From contig NZ_CP110921.1 in NCBI RefSeq assembly GCF_026247885.1, forward strand, positions 434,001 through 498,000: DNA of 64,000 nt, given 5' to 3'. A model generated the notes under the pieces. That model saw only the letters and a program-made list of their open reading frames with translations. It did no database searches and was not told the DNA's origin. Both the position numbers and the translations under genes were made by a program. Below, in pieces: positions 15,274 through 22,956 of the stretch. Numbering within the stretch: the first letter of the stretch is position 1; every line of letters starts with the position of its first letter. Source of the stretch: Methylococcus mesophilus. GTDB lineage: Bacteria > Pseudomonadota > Gammaproteobacteria > Methylococcales > Methylococcaceae.

Positions 15274-17807
15274 CCGGGCAAGCTGCGGCGGTGTGTTGGC
15301 AGAAACCACGCTGGCGCCGTCGCCGGCATCGCAACCAGTACGAGGCTTACGTTCGGTACGCCGACTGGCGACTATGCCTGCTCCGGGCCGGAACGAAGGC
15401 ACCGACCGGCAAAGGGTGGAACCGGGAAGAGAACGCAATCAGCGACCCGGATCAGGCGGCCACGCTGGAGGCGGCAGGTCTGCTCCACGCCTGGAGCGGC
15501 ACGGCGACGCTGGACATCGACGATTATCAATCGGCCGTGGAATGGCTGGGAGATCGAGGAATCGACCTCATCGCCCTGTTGGGCGCTCCGGAAGCGGTGC
15601 AGATCGTTTCCGGCAAGCCGGGCAAAGCGAAGCTGCTGTTCCGGCTTGCGACGCCAAAGCCGAGCGTAAAGGTTACCGGGGCCGACGGCCAAGTCATCCT
15701 TGAATTGCGCTGCGGCTCGGCAGACGGTCTGACCGTGCAAGACGTGCTTCCGCCTTCGCTGCACCCGGACACCGGCAAACCCTATCAGTGGGGCGGTACC
15801 GGCAAGTGGTGGAGTCCGCCGAAAATGTCGGAGGCCCTACTCAATATTTGGGACGAGCTGGGGTCTTCAGCACCACGGCGGGCGGAGCGGACGATGCAGC
15901 ACACCGCCCCGGCGCAGACGCTCGACGCTTCGGGGCTCCAAGACCTGCGTGAGGCGCTGTTTACACTCTCGGCCGATCCCTACGATATGTGGATTAAGGT
16001 CGGCCTGGGACTCTCTGGATTGGGCGATACAGGGCGCGGGCTATGGATGGCATGGTCGGCTACGTCGGACAAGTTCGATCCGGCCGCGGCGGCGAAGAAG
16101 TGGGAGAGCTTCGACGGCGCCAGCGCCGACTACCGCACGATCTTCGTCGAAGCGCAGCGCCATGGATGGACCAACCCGGCCCGCGAACGGGCGGCGCGGA
16201 GCCGGGTGCCACACCCGGCGGAAGCGGGCGAACCCCCGGAAATGGCCGCGCGTCAGCGGGGGGCTACCGGACGGGGCGAACGCGAAGGCAGGAGCGCCGA
16301 GCGCGCCAACGCCCGCGTGGAAGCCGGGCCAACGACGTGGCCTGAGCCGCTGATTCCCGACGGCACCGATGTTCCGAATATCCCCGACATACTGCTGCCC
16401 GGCTGGGTCGGCAGTATGTCTGAAGCGGTCTCGGCCTCTTGCCAAACGCCCAGCGCAGCGGCGGTTATGGTGGCGCTGGCGACGGTGGCGACCTGCTGCC
16501 AGCGGCGCTTTGAAGTATCGCCCCACGCCACCGGCTACGTGGAACCTTTGAGCTTATGGACCATCACCGCGATGCCACCAGGCAGCCGGAAATCCGCAGT
16601 GATGGGTGCGCTCACCCAACCACTGGTCCGCTGGGAAAAACTGCAACGTGACCGGCTCCGGCCGGAAATCGCGCGGCGGCAGGCGGCACGGGCCATCGCG
16701 GAAAAGCGTATCGAAGCCCTCAAGAAAAAGGCGATGCGGGCCGAATCCGCGGAAGCGCGGCAGGCGTTGACGGGAGAGATTCAGGCCGAGATTGAGGCTA
16801 CGCCGGCCGAGCTGCTAGCTCCGCGGCTATTCACGAGCGACAGCACGTCGGAGCGCACCCAACAATTGGTCGTCGAGCACGGAGAGGCGATGGCGTTTCT
16901 CAGCGACGAGGGTGGCATTTTCCAGGTCATGGGCGGTGCTTATTCCGGAGGCATGGCATCTGTTGACGTATATCTGCAAGGCCACTCGGGGAGCAGCATG
17001 CGGGTGGACCGGGGCGGGCGATTGGCCCATGTCGACCGGACGGCCGTGACCATGGGCCTGATGCTGCAACCCGGCGTTCTGGCAGACGTGGGGAAGAACC
17101 GCCGGTTTAAGGATTCCGGATTGCTAGCGCGCTTCCTATACGTGATTCCTCAATCCAATGTCGGCCAACGGGACGTACGGCAGCACGTCAGCGTTTCGGA
17201 AGATATTCAACGAGATTATGAGGCCGGACTGTTTCGGCTCCTGGAGGGCCGGACGGAACCCGTTTCCGCGCCGCGAACACTGGCCTTCGCCCCCGACGCT
17301 AAGGAATGCTGGTTGTCCTTTGCCGAGGAGATCGAGCGCCAACACGGCGCGGGGAATCCCCTGGAACACATCACCGAGTGGACGAGCAAACTGCCGGGCG
17401 CGGTGGCACGCATCGCGGGTTTGCTGCACCTGGCAATGCAGGGGCCGACCGTGGACGTGATTGGGCTCGATCCCGTAGAACGGGCCACCGAGCTGGGCCG
17501 GCTGCTGATCCCCCACGCGCTGGCTGCGTTCGGGCTGATGGGTATGGCGAAGCAGGAGGAGGACGCCCATGCGCTGCTGCGCTGGCTGCGGGCCGGGCAG
17601 CGGCGGACCTTCCGGGCGCGGGAGGCACACCAGGCTTTACGGGCACGTTTTGCCCGCAAGGAGCAGCTCGACCGGGCGTTGGTGACACTCGAGGAGTGGC
17701 TGGTCTTGCTCGGCAACCGGCAGGTGCCCGCCAGTGAACGCGGCGGACGGCCGACACGGGAGTACCTCGTCAATGAGCGGGCGCTGGGTCCTGCGGATGC
17801 GGCGTGA
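15270..17807 (+). CDS. DUF3987 replication protein with N-terminal primase-polymerase and PriCT-like regions
   Basis: An 845-residue protein. The N-terminal 190 residues resemble bifunctional primase/polymerase domains (WRLCLLRAGTKAPTGKGW, TATLDIDD with the metal-ligand Asp pair, and SGKPGKAKLLFR). A PriCT_2-like segment follows (SADPYDMWIKVGLGLSG.. WESFDG, about 210-285). DUF3987 starts at about 370, including the P-loop-like MPPGSRKSAVMGAL. Such proteins prime and unwind DNA of phage satellites and plasmids. The start at 15270 overlaps the preceding stop; the longer open frame from 14949 has no coding character. A run of ACACRAAACC repeats follows immediately. Confidence 0.88.
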   Translation: MTGQAAAVCWQKPRWRRRRHRNQYEAYVRYADWRLCLLRAGTKAPTGKGWNREENAISDPDQAATLEAAGLLHAWSGTATLDIDDYQSAVEWLGDRGIDLIALLGAPEAVQIVSGKPGKAKLLFRLATPKPSVKVTGADGQVILELRCGSADGLTVQDVLPPSLHPDTGKPYQWGGTGKWWSPPKMSEALLNIWDELGSSAPRRAERTMQHTAPAQTLDASGLQDLREALFTLSADPYDMWIKVGLGLSGLGDTGRGLWMAWSATSDKFDPAAAAKKWESFDGASADYRTIFVEAQRHGWTNPARERAARSRVPHPAEAGEPPEMAARQRGATGRGEREGRSAERANARVEAGPTTWPEPLIPDGTDVPNIPDILLPGWVGSMSEAVSASCQTPSAAAVMVALATVATCCQRRFEVSPHATGYVEPLSLWTITAMPPGSRKSAVMGALTQPLVRWEKLQRDRLRPEIARRQAARAIAEKRIEALKKKAMRAESAEARQALTGEIQAEIEATPAELLAPRLFTSDSTSERTQQLVVEHGEAMAFLSDEGGIFQVMGGAYSGGMASVDVYLQGHSGSSMRVDRGGRLAHVDRTAVTMGLMLQPGVLADVGKNRRFKDSGLLARFLYVIPQSNVGQRDVRQHVSVSEDIQRDYEAGLFRLLEGRTEPVSAPRTLAFAPDAKECWLSFAEEIERQHGAGNPLEHITEWTSKLPGAVARIAGLLHLAMQGPTVDVIGLDPVERATELGRLLIPHALAAFGLMGMAKQEEDAHALLRWLRAGQRRTFRAREAHQALRARFARKEQLDRALVTLEEWLVLLGNRQVPASERGGRPTREYLVNERALGPADAA

Positions 17808-17827
17808 CGGTCCGGATACACAGAACT

Positions 17828-18083
17828 ACACAAAACCCTCAAAACCTCCCGACAAGGGGGTTTTGTGAAGGCATTCCGGTTCTGTGTTTCACAAAACCTC
17901 GTGCTTTTTCGGCTTCTGTGCAACAAAAAAGGCGGGTTTCGTGTATTTGTGAATTACGCCTTAAAGGTTTTTTTAACTTAAATATCATCATCTTAATACA
18001 CAAAATCAACATTACCCCGGAAATCTCTACACAAAACCTCAAAACCCCCTAAGAAGGCAAAACAGGTTTCGTGGGTTTCGTGT
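17828..18083. repeat. Iteron-like ACACRAAACC repeats around an AT-rich patch (candidate origin)
   Basis: About eight copies of ACACRAAACC or its complement occur in 256 bases: at 17828, 17859 (inverted), 17889, 17935 (inverted), 17998, 18029, 18065 and 18074 (both inverted). GGTTTTGTGAA at 17859-17869 pairs perfectly with TTCACAAAACC at 17888-17898. An AT-rich patch at 17951-18003 lies in the middle. The site follows the primase-like gene and has no coding potential, a layout like a satellite or plasmid replication origin. Confidence 0.6.
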
Positions 18084-18211
18084 AATGAGTTGGGGGTGTA
18101 GGTGTGATTTTGAGGGGTTTGGCGTCCGGCGGCGGTCGCCGACCCTGGTACCCGGCTGGCCCAGCCGGGCGAGTTCGCGCCGTGAGGCGCCTTTATCACT
18201 TGGAGTGAAAA

Positions 18212-18415
18212 ATGGTTGAGTTTGACAGCAGAGGGCTTCCCCGATTTCCGTATAAGCCGAGCGTTCCAGCGCGCAAACGCTTCGATTGGCGTTCGCAGTG
18301 TGGTGATCGAGAGTTCATGCGGTGGCTTGTTGAGGATCGGGACCGGTTCATTCTCAAGCTGGAAAAGCGGATCGACGAGCTAGAGGCGAAGCTCAAGGAG
18401 GCCGGCATCGAATAA
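18212..18415 (+). CDS. Small hypothetical protein with a C-terminal coiled coil
   Basis: A 67-residue protein with a basic N-terminal half and a charged C-terminal heptad region (LKLEKRIDELEAKLKEAG). The ATG at 18212 is preceded by TTGGAGTGAAAA, a good ribosome-binding site. Function is unknown. Just downstream are an inverted repeat GTGAT-AAC-ATCAC (18423-18435) and a G5/C5 hairpin. Confidence 0.7.
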   Translation: MVEFDSRGLPRFPYKPSVPARKRFDWRSQCGDREFMRWLVEDRDRFILKLEKRIDELEAKLKEAGIE

Positions 18416-18502
18416 TTGCAAGGTGATAACATCACATTTCAGAGAAATGGAGAGGGGGGGGTATCCCCCTTCACAAACGAACATGAAGCATGAGGTTAAT
18501 CC

Positions 18503-19147
18503 ATGAGTAGCGGCGGCGGCGGGGCGATGACCCCGCAGATTACGGCGCAGGAAACGGAGTACGCGAACGTGCTCCAGAACATCCTGGGCGCATCGAATGC
18601 GATCGCGGCGCCCGTTGAGAAGTTCGCGGTCCGAAACATGAAGGCGCTGGACACGCCGCTGGCTTACAACTCGGCCGGCGGGCTGGGGTTGAGCCATGCG
18701 GTGCAGCAGATGGCACCGATGCAACAGCGAGCGATGGCCAACACCATGGCGGCGGGCGCGGCACCGGGAAGCGGGCGCTTCATGGCGGCTCAAACGCAAC
18801 TGGGGCTGGCGGATGCGAAAGCCCGGGCGCAGGGCTCGACTCAGGGCCGTCTGGGCCATCTCGATAAGCGGCTGGGGCTGATGAATGCGGCCGTCGGCGC
18901 GGGTCGGCAACGGCTGGGGTCGGCTCTGGATACGTTCTCGGGCCTGTCCGACAAGGCGAACGCCTGGGAGCGGCAGCGGGCCAAACTGGCGCAAGCGAAC
19001 GCTTCTTCCGGTGCTAATTGGGGGCAGATCGCCGGCATGGTGGGCGGTGCGGCGCTGGGTGCGATGACCGGCGGCGCGGGCCTGGCCTTGACGGCGGCGG
19101 CCCTGGGTGGCGGTCTGGGGTCCGGGCTTTCTAACGCAACGAGGTGA
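18503..19147 (+). CDS. Glycine/alanine-rich protein with a hydrophobic C-terminus (possible virion-type protein)
   Basis: A 214-residue protein starting MSSGGGGAM. It has an alanine-rich helical middle and a C-terminal GxxxG-rich hydrophobic stretch (AGMVGGAALGAMTGGAG..) like glycine-zipper membrane segments. The build resembles DNA-ejection or internal virion proteins of podoviruses, but I recognise no specific family. It is followed five bases later by a second protein starting MSMGGGGA, so the two probably work together. Confidence 0.65.
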   Translation: MSSGGGGAMTPQITAQETEYANVLQNILGASNAIAAPVEKFAVRNMKALDTPLAYNSAGGLGLSHAVQQMAPMQQRAMANTMAAGAAPGSGRFMAAQTQLGLADAKARAQGSTQGRLGHLDKRLGLMNAAVGAGRQRLGSALDTFSGLSDKANAWERQRAKLAQANASSGANWGQIAGMVGGAALGAMTGGAGLALTAAALGGGLGSGLSNATR

Positions 19148-19151
19148 TGAC

Positions 19152-19562
19152 ATGAGCATGGGGGGCGGCGGTGCGGATGCAGGCACCGAGCAGTTTCAAC
19201 TGAACGCGGCGGATAAGGTGTTGCGCGACCAGGCGTTCCAGGATTTGAACACCTGGTCGGGCCGGTATCAGCCGATAGAACAGAAGCTGGCCAAGATGGC
19301 GCGGGGCGGTCTGATGGGCGACGGAATGAAGCAAGTCGAGCTGGGCTTGAAGGATGCCCTGGCCGCGCAGCCGGCGATGTTGCAGCGACAAGATGAACGG
19401 TTCGGGCTGACGCTGACACCGGAACAGCAGGCGTACCGGGCGCGCCATCTGGGATTGTCGAATGCGGCGACCACGGTGGCGGTGAAGAACGCTTCTCGGC
19501 TGGGCCTGGCAAACGCCATGGCCGGGATGGCGTTCGGCAGTCCGAGCGGCGTTTCGCAGTAG
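19152..19562 (+). CDS. Glycine-headed hypothetical protein, partner of the preceding gene
   Basis: A 136-residue protein starting MSMGGGGADAG, with helical segments ending in an AMAGMAFG stretch. GAGGTGAT upstream of the ATG at 19152 supports this start over the open extension to 19107. Its N-terminus echoes that of the preceding gene. A strong terminator follows, so the two form a unit. Function is unknown; a phage or satellite structural role is conceivable. Confidence 0.65.
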   Translation: MSMGGGGADAGTEQFQLNAADKVLRDQAFQDLNTWSGRYQPIEQKLAKMARGGLMGDGMKQVELGLKDALAAQPAMLQRQDERFGLTLTPEQQAYRARHLGLSNAATTVAVKNASRLGLANAMAGMAFGSPSGVSQ

Positions 19563-19591
19563 ATCGTGGCGCGGATGAAATAGCCACGAGG

Positions 19592-19621
19592 CGCCCTGCA
19601 AGCGATTGCGGGGCGTTTTTT
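19592..19621 (+). terminator. Rho-independent terminator
   Basis: CGCCCTGCAA, a GCGA loop and TTGCGGGGCG (ten pairs with one G-T) are followed by six T residues, just past the glycine-rich gene pair. Confidence 0.9.
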
Positions 19622-19678
19622 CATCACCCTGGGGCGTTCCCGGTCCAAGCGGAGCACCCCGCTGTCTTGGAGTGCATC

Positions 19679-20440
19679 GTGAGCCGGAACAAGTACCACG
19701 GGCGGTTTGCCCTGGAGCGGTACCGCGGCTACTGGCTGTGGGCGGTACAGCGGCGGGAGGTCCTGAAGCGGCCGTACCCGAAGGCGATGGCGTGCGGGCG
19801 TACCGATACGGAAGACGAGGCCTATGGCCGGATCGCCGCTGCGCTAGCGGGGTTGGCGTTCGGGACCATCACCGGCGGGTGGGCGCCGTCCTGGGCCAAG
19901 GTGCGGGAGCAGCTCCGGGCGGAAGGGGAAACGCGGCGCTCCGAGGGTTCGAGGGCTTGGGCGGCGTTCAAGGCGGAGCGAGGGCCGCGAGGCTTGGCGG
20001 AACTGGCGGAGGCCGGTCGGCGGTTCCGGGCCGGCTGGGAGGCGGAATTGCGGCGCCATGGCGAACAGCGACGGCAACAAGCCTTCGCCGGAGCGGAATT
20101 CGCGGCGTTCTGCCAGGCGACGGGATTGGAACCCGGCGGATCGGTCGGAGGAAGCCTGGCAGGCGTTCCAGGGCTGGCGGATCGAGGACATGATCCGGCA
20201 GGCCCGGCTGGCGCAGGCGGAAGCCGAGGCGGCCTTCCGGCGTGGCCAGGCCGGGGAGCGAGCGGGATATGGGCTAAGCTTCGCGGCATTCCAGCGGCAC
20301 GAGGATTTGAGGGTATTGGGACTGCAAGGCTACGAAGACGCGGCGGCGATCAAGACAGCCTGGCGGCGGCTGGCGATGCGGCTGCACCCGGACCGGGGCG
20401 GCGATCATCAGTCCTTCACGCGAGCGAAGGCGGCTTATGA
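19679..20440 (+). CDS. Hypothetical protein overlapping the J-domain gene (real end uncertain)
   Basis: A GTG start at 19679 has GGAG six bases upstream. The first 150 or so residues look coding (SRNKYHGRFALERYRGYWLW.., charged helices up to FCQATGLEP). After about 20125 the frame becomes Gly/Pro/Arg-rich and loses protein character, while the +1 frame, which ends in a J domain, looks genuine. Either two genes overlap, or a one-base change or frameshift near 20125 divides a single J-domain protein. Confidence 0.55.
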   Translation: MSRNKYHGRFALERYRGYWLWAVQRREVLKRPYPKAMACGRTDTEDEAYGRIAAALAGLAFGTITGGWAPSWAKVREQLRAEGETRRSEGSRAWAAFKAERGPRGLAELAEAGRRFRAGWEAELRRHGEQRRQQAFAGAEFAAFCQATGLEPGGSVGGSLAGVPGLADRGHDPAGPAGAGGSRGGLPAWPGRGASGIWAKLRGIPAARGFEGIGTARLRRRGGDQDSLAAAGDAAAPGPGRRSSVLHASEGGL

Positions 20441-20456
20441 ACGGTTGATGGGGTGA
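20058..20456 (+). CDS. J-domain protein (DnaJ-like C-terminal J domain)
   Basis: A 132-residue frame ending in a J domain: LGLQGYEDAAAIKTAWRRLA, then MRLHPDRGGD with the essential HPD, then KAAYERLMG. Such proteins recruit DnaK; phage and plasmid versions assist replication or assembly complexes. Residues before about 25 look weak, whereas EEAWQAFQGWRIEDMI onward looks real. It may therefore be the second half of the preceding reading frame rather than a separate gene. Confidence 0.7.
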   Translation: MANSDGNKPSPERNSRRSARRRDWNPADRSEEAWQAFQGWRIEDMIRQARLAQAEAEAAFRRGQAGERAGYGLSFAAFQRHEDLRVLGLQGYEDAAAIKTAWRRLAMRLHPDRGGDHQSFTRAKAAYERLMG

Positions 20457-20460
20457 AACG

Positions 20461-20667
20461 ATGCAGACTGAGGCGACCGAAGCCATTGTGCTACTTCAGC
20501 AGGCCAAGCAGCTCGACCAAGCAGCCCAGGAGGCGCGTTACGCGGCGTGCTGGTTGCTTGCGGCCTGTGATGGCTGGACGATCCAGAAAGCGGCGGAGCG
20601 GGCCGGCTGGAGCAAGGACGGACTCGCGCGGTTGGTGCGGGGCATTGCCGGCGGGATGGAGGATTGA
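20461..20667 (+). CDS. Small helix-turn-helix-like hypothetical protein
   Basis: A 68-residue protein. TIQKAAERAGWSKDGLARLVRGI reads as a helix-turn-helix, so DNA binding is likely. It starts four bases after the J-domain gene stop and appears co-transcribed with it. A promoter and candidate small RNA begin right at its end. Confidence 0.65.
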   Translation: MQTEATEAIVLLQQAKQLDQAAQEARYAACWLLAACDGWTIQKAAERAGWSKDGLARLVRGIAGGMED

Positions 20668-20697
20668 TTGACCCTTCCGCAGAGACGGCGGTATGCT
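20668..20697 (+). promoter_or_regulatory. Sigma-70 promoter of the candidate small RNA
   Basis: TTGACC at 20668-20673, an 18-base spacer and TATGCT at 20692-20697. The -35 overlaps the end of the upstream gene. Transcription should start near 20704, directly before a long stem. Confidence 0.6.
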
Positions 20698-20703
20698 CCA
20701 CTC

Positions 20704-20773
20704 AACGCCCCGCGTGGCAGCGCTCCTCCCCGGCGTTTGAGCCGGTCTGACTGAGAACCACGCGGGGCTTTTT
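20704..20773 (+). ncRNA. Candidate small RNA ending in a terminator
   Basis: GCCCCGCGTGG (20707-20717) pairs perfectly with CCACGCGGGGC (20758-20768), with five T residues after it. The 40-base loop holds an inner hairpin (CCGGC..GCCGG). With a promoter directly upstream and no reading frame, this looks like a self-contained RNA of about 70 nt. Confidence 0.55.
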
Positions 20774-20975
20774 GCGCTTGGGGCTTCACCCGATGCCCCT
20801 GGCGGCGCGTTTGGCGGATGCGCTACTCCTTTTCGTCTCCGCCCCTTTCCTGTGGCCCTCCGGCGGTCTTGGGACCGTTCCCGGCGCTGAACGGCAATTC
20901 CGGTTTTCTGGAAGAATTAAGCAAGATCAAAAGGTTGAGGGAACAAGGCGTTCCTGCTTTCGGTGTGCCGCTCTC

Positions 20976-21269
20976 TCAGGCCTGGTGCAGCTCTTCCCGG
21001 ATCGTTTCCCGCACCACGTCGGCAAGAGTCAAGCCCTGGGCGAACTGTCGCAAGGCTTCGTTCATCAGCGTTTGGTAGTTGCCGCCTGCCATCTCCGCCC
21101 GCGCCTTGAACACGGCCAGGGTGTCATTGTCCACCCGGATGGTGATGCGGGACTTCCCTCCGTGCTCGGCTTGCAGTCGCGCCAAGTGCGGGACTTCCCG
21201 GACGGGTTTGGCGTCGGTGAAGTCCATATCGGCGTAGCGGTCATACATCGGGTCGGAATTGTTGCTCAT
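20976..21269 (-). CDS. brnA: BrnA family antitoxin
   Basis: A 97-residue BrnA-like antitoxin. The ribbon-helix-helix region reads KSRITIRVDNDTLAVFKARAEMAGGNYQTLMNEAL. BrnA binds BrnT and represses the shared promoter. It lies downstream of brnT and overlaps it by 29 bases, the usual toxin-first order. The 18-bp palindrome before brnT is the likely operator. Confidence 0.88.
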   Translation of the reverse strand: MSNNSDPMYDRYADMDFTDAKPVREVPHLARLQAEHGGKSRITIRVDNDTLAVFKARAEMAGGNYQTLMNEALRQFAQGLTLADVVRETIREELHQA

Positions 21270-21528
21270 AGCGTTTTCGTTGAGGTTGGTTCGCTTTCCA
21301 GGCCGAGATCAGCCGCACGTTGTCTCCGCGCGGCGTCCAGACCACGATCAGAATCCGTCCCTTGGCGCCCATGCCAAGGGTGACGAAGCGGTGTTCCCCA
21401 TCGGTGTCCACGTCTTCACGTGTCAGGGCGTAGGGATCGAGCAAGACCGCTTGCGCTTCCTGGAAGGTCACACCTTCATGTTTCAACGGATTGGCCGCGG
21501 CTTTCTCAGGATCGAATTCGATCTTCAT
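21241..21528 (-). CDS. brnT: BrnT family ribonuclease toxin
   Basis: A 95-residue BrnT toxin, a RelE-like ribonuclease. Features seen: MKIEFDPEKAAANPLKHEGVTFQEA at the N-terminus, the RFVTLGMGAKGRILIVVWTPRGDNVRLISAWKA core cut here into its parts, and RKRYEQQ at the end. I set the start at the ATG at 21528; the frame is open further upstream through the palindrome but has no coding character there. The pair may stabilise the element. Confidence 0.88.
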   Translation of the reverse strand: MKIEFDPEKAAANPLKHEGVTFQEAQAVLLDPYALTREDVDTDGEHRFVTLGMGAKGRILIVVWTPRGDNVRLISAWKANQPQRKRYEQQFRPDV

Positions 21529-21538
21529 CGGGCGAGTA

Positions 21539-21556
21539 TATGCACAATTGTGCATA
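21539..21556 (-). promoter_or_regulatory. Palindromic operator in the brnTA promoter
   Basis: TATGCACAA/TTGTGCATA is a perfect 18-bp palindrome starting 11 bases upstream of the brnT ATG. On the minus strand it lies between a TATACT -10 and a weak TAGACG -35, where a bound RHH antitoxin would block polymerase. Confidence 0.65.
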
Positions 21557-21584
21557 CCGTCTATGACGCGACTATCGCGAGGGG

Positions 21585-22212
21585 TAGAATGAATCCGCTT
21601 CTCTCTGCCCGGTGCTGACCGGCGGCCCGCTGGCCTGGTGGGGCTGACCGGTGTCAAGGCAGGCCATAAGCCAGAGTTCGTGGAGCGTGGATGCGCAGCG
21701 CTCCGGAGAAGTTTTCTCGGCCAAGGACCGGGCAGGCCAACCCGCTATACTCCTCGTTGCTTCCCTCCGCTCAGCGCTGGCCGGCGGGTCACTGGTCTAT
21801 GACGGCCTGACCGGCATCAAGACGGGTGGTATGCCGGAATCCGCGGGGCGTGTTGGCGCGCCGCTCCGGGGAAGCCTCCCGATCACCACCAGGGCGCAGG
21901 TTCAGCCGGCCTCCTCGGCTCGGGCTATAATCCGCCGTGCTTTCTCCCGCCCAGCGTCGGGCGTTGCCTGGCCGGTTTCCACAACAGGCTGACGCGCAAA
22001 GACGGACGAGCCGCCGGGGCTCGGGGAGCGTGACTGCGCAGCGCTCCGGGGAAGCCCTTGATTCGGTCCCAGCGCCCTTGCTGGCGTCTTCCCCTATTCC
22101 CTCGCTCCCTGCCCTGCTGCTACACTCTGAGCCGTTCCCTGGACGCATCCAGGGCCGGGCGTGGAAACCCGGACTTGCATAGGCGCACCAGCGCCATGAC
22201 AGGCGCTTTTTT
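21585..22212 (+). ncRNA. Tandem array of about four diverged repeat units with promoter-like and hairpin blocks
   Basis: A gene-free 630-base region. The -10-like hexamers TAGAAT (21585), TATACT (21746), TATAAT (21926) and TACACT (22121) are spaced 161, 180 and 195 bases apart. Units 1-3 share a CTGACCGGNNTCAAG block (21644, 21807, 21989) and a GGAGCG..CGCTCC hairpin (21682, 21845, 22025). Unit 4 differs: it has CCCTGGA-CGCA-TCCAGGG and ends in a T-run terminator. No coding frame spans the units. Small structured RNAs are the simplest reading; -35 boxes are weak. Confidence 0.5.
22190..22212 (+). terminator. Rho-independent terminator at the end of the repeat array
   Basis: AGCGCC, a six-base loop and GGCGCT are followed by a T-run to 22212. 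It ends unit 4 and separates the array from the gene at 22363. Confidence 0.75.
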
Positions 22213-22362
22213 GTGCCTGTCGGTTTCCCATGGCGGGCGGTGCGGGGCACGGTTCGTCCGTGGCCGGACCTATGCCCGGTTTTCCACCCCCGTATCGTCC
22301 GTCACCATTGCACCGTGGAAAGTGCCGGTGACGGTTCCCAGCTACAGCATAGGAGCCACACC

Positions 22363-22638
22363 ATGACACCCAAGCCTACGGGCGACCACCGCCCGGATTC
22401 CGTCCTGACCCTCCCCCAAACCACGGCCTTGGTCCGCGACTGCGGTTTCTTGGCCGGCGAATTGAACGCCTTGGCCAACTACGCCGAGAGGTTGTCCATC
22501 GCCAGCCCTGGCGACGGCCGAATCGACGACATCGCTAAATGGGCCGATGACGCCTACAGCCTGCTTCGTAGCGCCTATCGCGCCGCGTGTGCATTACAGG
22601 TTTCTGCCGAGGCGGGCAGCCAAGTGGGTGCGGCATGA
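22363..22638 (+). CDS. Small hypothetical protein
   Basis: A 91-residue, mainly helical protein. The ATG at 22363 has AGGAG seven bases upstream, which decides against the open extension to 22213. Its stop overlaps the next start (ATGA), making it the first gene of a tight five-gene run ending in the RepA-like ATPase. No family recognised. Confidence 0.72.
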   Translation: MTPKPTGDHRPDSVLTLPQTTALVRDCGFLAGELNALANYAERLSIASPGDGRIDDIAKWADDAYSLLRSAYRAACALQVSAEAGSQVGAA

Positions 22639-22859
22639 ACGCTCTAGACCGCGTTACCGCCACCCAAACCAACCCAGTGATTTCCCCGCTGGACCGCGCC
22701 GACACACTGGTCCAGGCGGCGATGGTTATCCGGCATGTGGCCTATGGCGTGTTGCCCGGCCGTGAACCTCTGTCTTTACAGCAAACGCAACTGCTTCTGG
22801 AAGCGGCGGCTCGGGCCTTGGAGTTCGAGGCCGGACAGGGAGGGCAGCGCCATGCTTGA
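22635..22859 (+). CDS. Small hypothetical protein
   Basis: A 74-residue helical protein (LDRADTLVQAAMVIRHVAYG.., QQTQLLLEAAARALEFEA). It overlaps the preceding gene by four bases and the next by eight. Coupling supports it being translated. It resembles small accessory proteins of plasmids and phages with no known role. Confidence 0.68.
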   Translation: MNALDRVTATQTNPVISPLDRADTLVQAAMVIRHVAYGVLPGREPLSLQQTQLLLEAAARALEFEAGQGGQRHA

Positions 22860-22956
22860 GCGCATCGAGCTGTTCCTGACGGCCTTGGGGGCGGTGGATG
22901 TGGTTTGCACGGTGGCGGATGCGGTCGCGGCCTGGCTGGCGGGAGGTGGGGTATGA
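22852..22956 (+). CDS. Very small predicted membrane peptide
   Basis: A 34-residue frame starting MLERIELFLTALGAV, with one hydrophobic stretch across most of its length. It overlaps both neighbours (ATG at 22852 before the previous stop; its TGA within ATGA at 22953). Support is positional only. Confidence 0.5.
   Translation: MLERIELFLTALGAVDVVCTVADAVAAWLAGGGV

Noticed and set aside
17804..18052. Short frame over the ACACRAAACC repeats
   Set aside because: Its residues are produced by the repeats and the AT-rich patch; there is no ribosome-binding site.
21585..22212. CRISPR array in the repeated region
   Set aside because: Units are 160-195 bases, diverged and hairpin-bearing, not short identical repeats with equal spacers, and no cas gene is near.
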